6,861 nt of DNA from Bacillota bacterium (GTDB lineage: Bacteria; Bacillota; Clostridia; Clostridiales; Clostridiaceae), in contig JAFADP010000026.1 of assembly GCA_023424785.1 (NCBI GenBank), forward strand, positions 1 to 6,861, written 5' to 3'. Both the position numbers and the translations under genes were made by a program. Below the pieces are notes generated by a model. The model ran no database searches. It was not told the DNA's origin and saw only the letters and a list, made by a program, of their open reading frames with translations. Positions 1-5,731 of this stretch are shown in pieces. Every line of letters begins with the position of its first letter. The first letter of the stretch is position 1.

Positions 1-347
1 AGATTATTAATGGAGATAAAGCATTTATACGCTATTATCAAAAAGAAACTAAAGTTTATGGATCATTATGGAGTGGTTCTTCACCTTATGTTAAGAATAT
101 TAAAGTTCCTTTAAAGGCTATTGTAGTGTTAGAACAAAGTAAAGAAAATAAAATAAGAAAATTATCAGAGTTTGAAGCAATAGAGTTATTTGGAACACAT
201 GTATATTATCCATATTGGGACAAGAACATTATGTCATTAGTATTAGATACTGTAGGACTAATAATAAAAGAGGTACCAATATATCTTTTATCATGTAGGC
301 CAGATAAAGAAGCAGTAGATTTACTTAAAAATAAAATTTTTAGTTAG
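1..347 (+). CDS. HPr-kinase-like protein (ScmC/lasso-kinase-like), C-terminal part, 5' end outside window
   Basis: The frame is open from base 3 to the TAG at 345-347, giving 114 visible residues. A GTG at 126 could be read as a start, but the frame is open and protein-like well upstream of it with no ribosome binding site before the GTG, so this is the tail of a longer gene. Visible features, numbered from base 3, are an NGDK stretch at 3-6, whose Asp fits the position of the conserved Asp after the P-loop in HPr kinase/PEPCK-fold proteins, then YGSLWSG at 19-25, the strand VPLKAIVVLEQ at 35-45, and a final VPIYLLSCRPDKEAVDLL segment. This order is typical of the HPrK-like proteins found in modified-peptide clusters, some of which phosphorylate a lasso peptide. 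The P-loop would lie upstream and cannot be seen, so kinase activity is inferred. The neighbouring peptidase and ABC exporter support a peptide-maturation role over carbon catabolite control. Confidence 0.72.
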   Translation, partial: IINGDKAFIRYYQKETKVYGSLWSGSSPYVKNIKVPLKAIVVLEQSKENKIRKLSEFEAIELFGTHVYYPYWDKNIMSLVLDTVGLIIKEVPIYLLSCRPDKEAVDLLKNKIFS

Positions 348-361
348 CATAAGGAAATCTA

Positions 362-367
362 TATAAT
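362..367 (+). promoter_or_regulatory. possible -10 box upstream of the peptidase/ABC pair
   Basis: An exact TATAAT lies just after the kinase-like gene. No convincing -35 element stands 16-18 bases upstream (only TTTTAG near 338-343) and there is no TG extension, so in such AT-rich DNA it may be chance. If real, the transcript would carry the 408-435 hairpin in the leader of the peptidase gene. Confidence 0.22.
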
Positions 368-437
368 GAAAAAAGAGTATATTGAACTAATTGTAAAATT
401 ATTAAATAAAGCCCACATATATGAATGTGGGCTTTAA
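366..437 (+). CDS. possible 23-residue small ORF in the gap before the peptidase
   Basis: An ATG at 366 opens a 23-codon frame ending at TAA 435-437. AAGGA at 351-355 stands 10 bases upstream, a usable though slightly long spacing. The predicted peptide starts MKKEYIELIVKLLNKA, amphipathic and helix-like, and ends in a short tail containing His and one Cys (ECGL). The last third of the frame is the hairpin at 408-435, so coding and structure overlap. It could be a leader peptide, the remnant of a longer small helical protein cut short, or a chance frame. I do not recognise it and see no precursor-peptide features such as a Gly-Gly leader or a Cys/Ser/Thr-rich core. Confidence 0.22.
   Translation: MKKEYIELIVKLLNKAHIYECGL
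408..435 (+). terminator. 11-bp perfect hairpin between kinase-like gene and peptidase
   Basis: AAAGCCCACAT (408-418) pairs perfectly with ATGTGGGCTTT (425-435) around a 6-base loop. The GC-rich core stands out in this AT-rich region. It is followed by CTTTAAGTTT rather than a clean T run, so it is a weak intrinsic terminator or an mRNA-processing or stability hairpin that would lower read-through from the kinase-like gene. The peptidase ribosome binding site begins about 15 bases after it. Confidence 0.5.
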
Positions 438-460
438 GTTTAAGATGATGAGGTGAAAAT

Positions 461-901
461 ATGGAAGAAATTTTAGCCTTACAAGGTAGAGAACTAGTTC
501 CCTTAATAAAAGATATTATTGAAAGCAATGGGGAGTTTAAGCTATTAGTAACAGGAAATAGTATGTCACCTATATTAAAGAATGAAAGAGATAGTGTATT
601 TTTAAAAAGAGCTAAGAATATAAAAAAAGGAGATATAGTATTTATTAAGAGAGAAAAAGGTGAGTATATTCTTCATAGAGTATATAAAATCTTATCTAAT
701 AATAAATTTATTATGAATGGAGATGCACAAGCATGGACAGAAGTTGTAGATAATAATCAAGTAATAGGAGTAGTATATAAGATTGAAAGAAATGGGAAGG
801 AGATATTATGTAGTAATGCTATTTACAGATTTATAGTTTACATATGGATGTTATTAAGACCTATAAGATATTATTTGCATTTAATAAAAAAGAAATTATA
901 A
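461..901 (+). CDS. S24/S26-family (signal peptidase I-like) serine peptidase
   Basis: This 146-residue protein carries the S24/S26 catalytic core. The nucleophile box is TGNSMSP (31-37, Ser34 in the SMxP motif), followed by a KKGDIV strand (55-60), an ILHRV box (70-74) and a MNGDAQAW box (85-92) with Asp97 nearby. His72 stands where bacterial signal peptidase I has its catalytic Lys, so the pattern fits the SipW/archaeal/ER Ser-His type. There is no N-terminal membrane anchor; the only strongly hydrophobic stretch is near the C-terminus (about 121-132), followed by a basic tail. That is unlike housekeeping signal peptidases and like the short S24/S26 proteins seen beside PqqD, HPrK-like and ABC exporter genes in clostridial peptide cassettes. 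The start is supported by GAGGTG at 450-455. The ABC exporter follows after 17 bases, implying co-transcription. Removal of a leader from a modified peptide is the likely role, but the substrate is inferred. Confidence 0.8.
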   Translation: MEEILALQGRELVPLIKDIIESNGEFKLLVTGNSMSPILKNERDSVFLKRAKNIKKGDIVFIKREKGEYILHRVYKILSNNKFIMNGDAQAWTEVVDNNQVIGVVYKIERNGKEILCSNAIYRFIVYIWMLLRPIRYYLHLIKKKL

Positions 902-918
902 ATAGGGGGTAAAGCACT

Positions 919-2637
919 ATGATAGATAAAATAAAATGTATTTTTAGAAACAGAAGAAATCATAAAAATCAATTACTATGGATCATTGAACAAGCTAAGC
1001 CATATAAAGGCAGAATATTTTTATTAATGTTTTTAGATATAATTGTGACTTTAATAGGTGTATTTTCTTCAGTAGCTAATAAGTGGGTAGTAGATAGAGC
1101 AAGCCAATCTTCAGGAATGGTATTTTGTATAACTTTAGTTATAAGCTTAAGTTTAATATCTCTTTCTATTAATGCATTATCTTATATTTATAATACATTT
1201 ATTAACGAAAAGTTTGCATTTGGATTTAGAACAGAAGTTTATAAAAATATTATGAATACTAAATGGCAAGTTGTAAAAAAGTATCATAGTGAAGATTTAT
1301 TAACTCGTTTAACTAGTGATATAAATAATGTAAGTGAAGGAATAACATCAATTTGTATATTCTTTATAACATTAATAGTTCAAATAATTTCAGCATTTCT
1401 TTTATTATGGCATTATGATAAATATCTTGCATGCTTTGCAATAATATTAGGGCCAGCAACAGCAGCAATAAGTATAGTTGCAGGATCTAAATTAAAGTAT
1501 TATCAGGAAAAAGTCCAAAAATCTGAGTCTAAGTATCGTTCTTTTTTACAAGAAAATATATCTAATATAAATGTAATAAAAGCTTTTTCTTATGAAAAGC
1601 AGAGCAAAAAAGAATTAGAAGAAATCGGTAGAGAGCGTATGAGCTGGATTATTAGAAAAAATAGAATGAATGTTTTAGCTAATGGATTAATAGGACTAGC
1701 CTTTTCTGGAGGATATTTATTTGCATTTATTATGGGAGCTATTAAGCTTTCAAAGAATTTAATAACTTATGGTACTATGACAGCCTTTCTTTCATTAGTT
1801 TCTCAAGTTCAAAGACCTATTGTATCATTAGCACAAATGATTCCTAAGGTTATTTCTGTATTAGCATCTGCAGGAAGAATAATGGAAATAGATAAATTAG
1901 AAAAGGAGAAGAGAGAAGGAAAGTATTACTTAGTAGGAGGAGCAGGAATTAAAATAACAGATTTAGATTTTTCTTATGGAGATAGTAAAAAGCTTGAGAA
2001 TATTAATTTAACAATAAACCCAGGTGAAAAGGTAGCTATAATGGGACAATCAGGCTGTGGAAAAACAACTCTTATAAGATTAATATTAAACTTCTTAGAA
2101 GCAGACAAAGGTAAAATTAAAATATTTGATAGTATGGGCAATAGGGAGATATTATCTCCAGATATAAGAGATATTATTGGATATATACCTCAAGGAAATA
2201 CTTTATTTAGTGGTACTATTTTAGAGAATATAAGAATAGGAAAAGAAGATGCAACTATTGAAGAAGTAAATGAAGCATTAAAAAAGGCATGTGCTTTAGA
2301 GTTTGTTTCAAATTTAGAACATGGATTAAACACCTTAATTGGAGAACGTGGTCATGGCTTATCTGAAGGACAAGCTCAAAGAATAGCTATAGCTAGGGCA
2401 TTAATTAGAAATGCTCCTTTAATGATATTAGATGAAGCAACATCTGCTTTAGACGCTGAAACTGAGATAAAAGTATTAAATTCTATTTCTAATTTAGATA
2501 GAAAATCAACTTGTATAATAATTACTCACAGAGATTCTATACTTCCTTATTGTGATAAATTAATAAGGATAGAAAATATGAAAGCTAGTGAGGTAAATCT
2601 TATAAATAATAATATTAGGGAAGTAGCAAGAGTTTAA
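919..2637 (+). CDS. ABC transporter, fused permease and ATPase (peptide-exporter-like)
   Basis: This 572-residue half-transporter has an exporter-type membrane domain at about 25-310, with hydrophobic segments near 33-51, 69-91, 141-165, 168-188, 252-275 and 283-305, followed by an ATPase domain. The ATPase has an aromatic A-loop residue Tyr353, Walker A GQSGCGKT (376-383), Q-loop Gln425, signature LSEGQ (481-485), Walker B LMILDE (501-506), D-loop SALD (509-512) and switch His537, so it looks active. It probably works as a homodimer in the membrane, driving substrate out of the cell. There is no N-terminal C39 peptidase domain, so any leader cleavage must come from another protein, and the S26-like peptidase just upstream is the obvious candidate. 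GGGGGT at 905-910 gives a good ribosome binding site 8 bases before the ATG. Lipid or drug export cannot be ruled out from sequence alone. Confidence 0.9.
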   Translation: MIDKIKCIFRNRRNHKNQLLWIIEQAKPYKGRIFLLMFLDIIVTLIGVFSSVANKWVVDRASQSSGMVFCITLVISLSLISLSINALSYIYNTFINEKFAFGFRTEVYKNIMNTKWQVVKKYHSEDLLTRLTSDINNVSEGITSICIFFITLIVQIISAFLLLWHYDKYLACFAIILGPATAAISIVAGSKLKYYQEKVQKSESKYRSFLQENISNINVIKAFSYEKQSKKELEEIGRERMSWIIRKNRMNVLANGLIGLAFSGGYLFAFIMGAIKLSKNLITYGTMTAFLSLVSQVQRPIVSLAQMIPKVISVLASAGRIMEIDKLEKEKREGKYYLVGGAGIKITDLDFSYGDSKKLENINLTINPGEKVAIMGQSGCGKTTLIRLILNFLEADKGKIKIFDSMGNREILSPDIRDIIGYIPQGNTLFSGTILENIRIGKEDATIEEVNEALKKACALEFVSNLEHGLNTLIGERGHGLSEGQAQRIAIARALIRNAPLMILDEATSALDAETEIKVLNSISNLDRKSTCIIITHRDSILPYCDKLIRIENMKASEVNLINNNIREVARV

Positions 2638-2673
2638 TATATAGTTATATCCTTCTAAAAATAAATTAATATG

Positions 2674-2682
2674 TGATATAAT
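2674..2682 (+). promoter_or_regulatory. extended -10 promoter for the LCP gene
   Basis: TGATATAAT is a TG-n-TATAAT extended -10 match (TG at 2674-2675, TATAAT at 2677-2682). The -35 region is poor (TTCTAA at 2653-2658 with an 18-base spacer). Initiation about 7 bases downstream would leave a leader of only about 15 bases, starting almost at the AGGAGG at 2691-2696. Confidence 0.5.
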
Positions 2683-2703
2683 ATCAAAAAAGGAGGATAA
2701 ACG

Positions 2704-3624
2704 ATGAAAAAAGTACTAAAAATAATATTAAGTATAGTAGGAATTATTCTTATTATATGTGTAGGTGGAAGTATATGGGCTTATAATTATATGAATAATA
2801 TAACTACACGTCATTTACAAATAGAAGATGAAGAAAAGGAACTAAATATTTCTACTGAAATTAAAGAAAAGAGTAAAGAAAAAAATATAGAAAATATTTT
2901 AATATTAGGTGTAGATAAGGATGAAAATGCATCAGATGCAATTATGGTTTTATCACTAGATAAGGGAAATAATGCAATTAAGCTTACATCAATAATGAGA
3001 GATACTTATGTAGAATTAGAGGGTGAAGCAGATAAAATAAACTATGCTTATAATATTGGGGGTGTGGAGTTAAGTATAGCTAAGGTAAATGAAATGTTTA
3101 ACTTAGATATTAATAAATATATTAAGGTAGATTTTGATGGAATTACTAATATAATTGATTATTTAGGTGGAGTTAATATTAATATTACAGAAGCTGAAAG
3201 AGAAATAGCTAATGAAAAAATAATTGGTGATGGAAAAACAGATTTAATTGATAATTTTGGAGATGTTCTTTTAACAGGAGAACAAGCTTTAGCATATTCA
3301 AGAATAAGAATAATAGATAGTGACTTTAAAAGAACAGAAAGAATGAGAAATGTGATCTTTGCTATGTTTAGTAAGTTAAAAGATATATCTGTTTTTGATT
3401 ATCCAAAGGTAATTTCAGATTTATCATCAAATATTACTACAAATTTAAATACTTCTGAAATTTTGGATATAGGTAAATTTGCTGTATTTGTTGATTCTAA
3501 TAAAATAAAACAATTTAGGGTGCCTATAGATGGAACAACTTCAGATTTTACAGATGGTGTATACCATTTAAATTGGGATGTGGAACCTAATGTAGAAGCC
3601 CTTCATAATTTTATATATAATTAA
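2704..3624 (+). CDS. LytR-CpsA-Psr (LCP) family glycopolymer transferase
   Basis: LCP enzymes sit on the outer face of the membrane and move glycopolymers such as teichoic acid or capsule from undecaprenyl-phosphate carriers onto the cell wall. The 306-residue protein has a short cytoplasmic start, one membrane helix (about 4-27) and a charged linker, then the LCP domain from about 62. Family landmarks are NILILGVDKDENASDAIMV (64-82, Asp78), the SIMRDTYVEL segment with Arg99 and Asp100, KINYAYNIGG (111-120), VDFDGITNIIDYLGGVNI (142-159) and the Arg-rich YSRIRIIDSDFKRTERMRNV stretch (198-217). These Arg and Asp residues bind the lipid pyrophosphate and metal in studied members. No extra C-terminal LytR_C domain is present. 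AGGAGG at 2691-2696 is ideally spaced for the ATG. The galU and manA genes downstream support a surface-polysaccharide role; which polymer it attaches is unknown. Confidence 0.9.
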   Translation: MKKVLKIILSIVGIILIICVGGSIWAYNYMNNITTRHLQIEDEEKELNISTEIKEKSKEKNIENILILGVDKDENASDAIMVLSLDKGNNAIKLTSIMRDTYVELEGEADKINYAYNIGGVELSIAKVNEMFNLDINKYIKVDFDGITNIIDYLGGVNINITEAEREIANEKIIGDGKTDLIDNFGDVLLTGEQALAYSRIRIIDSDFKRTERMRNVIFAMFSKLKDISVFDYPKVISDLSSNITTNLNTSEILDIGKFAVFVDSNKIKQFRVPIDGTTSDFTDGVYHLNWDVEPNVEALHNFIYN

Positions 3625-3648
3625 ATAGTTCCAGTTTGTAGAATATTA

Positions 3649-3657
3649 TGATAAAAT
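3649..3657 (+). promoter_or_regulatory. possible extended -10 upstream of galU
   Basis: TGATAAAAT gives a TG extension with a TAAAAT -10, one mismatch from consensus, 32 bases before the galU start codon. No good -35 element is seen. An alternative pairing is TTGTAG (3636-3641) with TATTAT (3658-3663). No terminator separates it from the LCP gene, so read-through is also likely. Confidence 0.3.
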
Positions 3658-3689
3658 TATTATAAAGTTTTAAAATTAAGGAGTGTAGA

Positions 3690-4625
3690 ATGGGGAATAA
3701 TATTAGAAAAGCTGTAATACCAGCTGCAGGATTAGGGACAAGATTTTTGCCAGCAACTAAGGCACAACCAAAGGAAATGCTACCAATAGTAGATAAGCCA
3801 ACAATTCAATATATAATAGAAGAGGCAGTAGCTTCTGGAATAGAAGAAATTCTAATTGTTACAGGAAGAAGTAAAAAGTGTATAGAAGATCATTTTGATA
3901 AGTCTATTGAACTTGAACTTGAACTTGAGAAAAGTGGTAAAGAAGAAATGCTTAAATTAGTTCAAGATATTTCTAATATGGTAGATATATATTTTATAAG
4001 ACAAAAAGAGCCAAGAGGTTTAGGAGATGCTATTTTAAGAGCAAAAACATTTGTTAATAACGAGCCATTTGCTGTTATGCTTGGTGACGATATAGTATAT
4101 ACAGGAGAAGATGAACCTTGCTTAAAACAACTTATGGATTGTTATAAAGAATATAAAACAAGTATTTTAGGTGTACAAACTATACCAAGGGAACATGTTT
4201 CAAAATATGGAATAGTAGATGGAGTTAATATAGAAAATGGAGTTATGAAGGTAAAAGGATTAGTAGAAAAGCCTTCTATAGAAGAAGCTCCATCAAATAC
4301 TGCAATATTAGGAAGATATATAATAACACCTGCTATTTTTGATATATTGGAGAATACAAAACCAGGAAAGGGTAATGAAATTCAATTAACTGATGCATTG
4401 ACAACTTTAATGGAACATGAAGTTATATATTCATGCAATTTCAAAGGTAAAAGATATGACGTAGGAGACAAACTTGGATATTTACAAGCTACTATAGAGT
4501 ATGCTTTAAGAAGAGATGAACTTAAAGAAGAGTTTAAGGAATATCTTTCAGGTGTATTAGCAAGAATAAATAATGAAGAAGTTAAAAAGGATGAACTTAA
4601 AGAAGTAGCTATATCAGAAAATTAA
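3690..4625 (+). CDS. galU: UTP-glucose-1-phosphate uridylyltransferase
   Basis: The enzyme makes UDP-glucose and pyrophosphate from UTP and glucose-1-phosphate in the cytoplasm, supplying glycosylation of wall polymers, capsule and glycolipids. The 311 residues match the usual bacterial GalU/GtaB length. The nucleotidyl-binding signature runs from AAGLGTRFLPATKAQPKEML (12-31), including Arg18 and Lys28. Other landmarks are PRGLGDAI (108-115), the metal-binding LGDD (131-134), KYGIVDG (172-178), VEKP (192-195), GRYIITPAIF (208-217), and GKRYDVGDKLGYLQATIEYALR (253-274), which holds the Lys and Asp typical of the C-terminal active-site segment. AAGGAGTG at 3678-3685 supports the start. A short IELELELE run at 73-80 is normal for this subfamily. 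The gap to the LCP gene is 65 bases and to manA 39 bases. HasC- or GtaB-type paralogues share these motifs, so the symbol indicates function rather than strict orthology. Confidence 0.95.
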   Translation: MGNNIRKAVIPAAGLGTRFLPATKAQPKEMLPIVDKPTIQYIIEEAVASGIEEILIVTGRSKKCIEDHFDKSIELELELEKSGKEEMLKLVQDISNMVDIYFIRQKEPRGLGDAILRAKTFVNNEPFAVMLGDDIVYTGEDEPCLKQLMDCYKEYKTSILGVQTIPREHVSKYGIVDGVNIENGVMKVKGLVEKPSIEEAPSNTAILGRYIITPAIFDILENTKPGKGNEIQLTDALTTLMEHEVIYSCNFKGKRYDVGDKLGYLQATIEYALRRDELKEEFKEYLSGVLARINNEEVKKDELKEVAISEN

Positions 4626-4630
4626 TAGGA

Positions 4631-4639
4631 TGACATAAT
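4631..4639 (+). promoter_or_regulatory. possible extended -10 upstream of manA
   Basis: TGACATAAT is a TG-n-CATAAT match, followed by ATAAC much like the motif before the last gene. No clear -35 element exists, and initiation near 4646 would give a leader of about 19 bases. With only 39 bases between galU and manA, co-transcription from upstream remains the simpler reading. Confidence 0.28.
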
Positions 4640-4664
4640 ATAACAATGGGGAAGTGGGGAATAT

Positions 4665-5603
4665 ATGTATCCAATTAAATTTAAAAATATTTACTATGAA
4701 AAAGTATGGGGTGGACGTGACCTAGAACGTTTTAGAGATAATTTACCAGATGGTAATATAGGAGAGAGTTGGGATATAGCTTGCCATGAGAATGGTACTG
4801 GGGTGGTAGAAAATGGTTATTTAAAAGGAAAAACTTTTAAGGAATTAATAAAAGATTACTCAAAAGAAATATTTGGACATACTATAGTTAATGAAACTTT
4901 TCCATTACTAGTTAAATTAATAAACTCTAGAGAAAATTTATCAGTACAAGTTCATCCTAATGATGAATATGCAAAAAAGTATGAAAATTCTCTTGGAAAA
5001 ACAGAAGTATGGTATGTAATAGATGCTGATGAAAATGCAGAATTAATAGTAGGAACTAATGGTTGTACCAAGAAAGAGTTTGAGAAAGCTATTGAAGATG
5101 GAAAAGTTGAAGAATGTTTAAATAAAATAAAAGTTAAAAAAGGAGATGCTTTTTTAATTAAAAGTGGATTAGTACATTCTATATGTACAGGTATTATAAT
5201 AGCAGAAATACAACAAAATAGTGATATAACATATAGGGTTTATGATTATGGAAGAGATAGAGAAATACATGTGGAAAAATCTTTAGATGTTATTGATTTT
5301 AATTTAAAATTAGAGAAAGCTTGTGAAAATTATAAAGATTATTTAGACTATAAGTATACTAATATTTTTACAACTGATTATTTTGGAGTAGATAAATGTA
5401 TAGTAACAAATAGTTATAAAAATAAAGGAAATTTAAAAAACTTTGAAATTTTCACATGTGTAGATGGAGAGGGGAAAATTGAGGGAGAAGGTTTTTCTGA
5501 AGTTATTAAAAAAGGAGATAGTTTTCTAATACCAGCTACAATAAAAGAATATGAAGTTAGTGGGAACCTAGAAATACTAATATCTTATCCACTAAAATTT
5601 TAA
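4665..5603 (+). CDS. manA: mannose-6-phosphate isomerase, class I (type I PMI)
   Basis: This zinc enzyme interconverts mannose-6-phosphate and fructose-6-phosphate, linking glycolysis to mannose or GDP-mannose-type sugars, or allowing mannose use. The 312 residues match the short Firmicute form (B. subtilis ManA/Pmi type). Family signs are YYEKVWGGRDL (10-20), GESWDIA (33-39), the metal-binding VQVHPND (94-100; Gln95 and His97), GKTEVWYV (111-118; Glu114), GLVHSIC (168-174; His171) and the EIQQNSDITYRVYDYGR segment (181-197) with Arg191. The C-terminal half is a second cupin-like beta region. The ribosome binding site is GTGGGGA (4654-4660), close to the ATG. It lies directly downstream of galU, consistent with sugar-nucleotide supply for a polysaccharide, though no mannose-1-P guanylyltransferase or phosphomannomutase is in view. 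The final codons form the left arm of the terminator hairpin. Confidence 0.94.
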   Translation: MYPIKFKNIYYEKVWGGRDLERFRDNLPDGNIGESWDIACHENGTGVVENGYLKGKTFKELIKDYSKEIFGHTIVNETFPLLVKLINSRENLSVQVHPNDEYAKKYENSLGKTEVWYVIDADENAELIVGTNGCTKKEFEKAIEDGKVEECLNKIKVKKGDAFLIKSGLVHSICTGIIIAEIQQNSDITYRVYDYGRDREIHVEKSLDVIDFNLKLEKACENYKDYLDYKYTNIFTTDYFGVDKCIVTNSYKNKGNLKNFEIFTCVDGEGKIEGEGFSEVIKKGDSFLIPATIKEYEVSGNLEILISYPLKF

Positions 5604-5640
5604 AGAGGTATTATAAATACCTCTTTAAAATTTTAGTTTT
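5591..5640 (+). terminator. perfect 22-bp hairpin terminator after manA, T-rich tail
   Basis: Bases 5591-5612 are exactly complementary to 5616-5637 around a 3-base loop (ATA). The core AAAGAGGTATT/AATACCTCTTT is GC-enriched for the region and is flanked by AAAATTTT arms, so the transcript has a U-rich 3' side (TTTAAAATTTTAGTTTT) on either strand. The left arm includes the last three sense codons and the stop of manA. It should end the manA transcript, and symmetry suggests it could also stop transcription from the opposite side. Confidence 0.88.
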
Positions 5641-5665
5641 ATGTACTATATTTATTGCAATAAAA

Positions 5666-5674
5666 TGATATAAT
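5666..5674 (+). promoter_or_regulatory. extended -10 promoter for the last gene
   Basis: TGATATAAT (TG at 5666-5667, perfect TATAAT at 5669-5674) lies just after the manA terminator and 57 bases before the next start codon. The -35 region is not convincing; TTGCAA at 5655-5660 is far too close. Its place right after a strong terminator makes a promoter here likely. Confidence 0.55.
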
Positions 5675-5731
5675 ATAAGAAGTGTTTTGAAATAAATTTC
5701 CTAAGAATATAAATAATCTGGAGGAAACATA

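Noticed and set aside
126..347. Separate 73-residue gene starting at the GTG at 126
   Set aside because: The frame stays open and protein-like to the window start, matches an HPrK-like C-terminal region across the GTG, and no ribosome binding site precedes it.
382..408. TTGAAC/TAAATA as a promoter for the peptidase gene
   Set aside because: The spacer is only 15 bases and the -10 is weak; initiation would fall inside the hairpin.
340..528. 62-codon ORF on the minus strand
   Set aside because: It crosses the hairpin and the start of the peptidase gene, has no ribosome binding site that stands out, and its product has no recognisable domain; it is a shadow frame.
2637..2650. ATATA-G-TTATAT palindrome after the ABC gene as a terminator
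   Set aside because: The stem is short, made only of A-T pairs, and has no T run after it.
3907..3928. Short tandem repeat of TTGAAC inside galU as a phase-variation site
   Set aside because: The 6-base unit cannot shift the reading frame, only about 3.5 copies are present, and an acidic/Leu-rich stretch is normal at this place in GalU/GtaB proteins.
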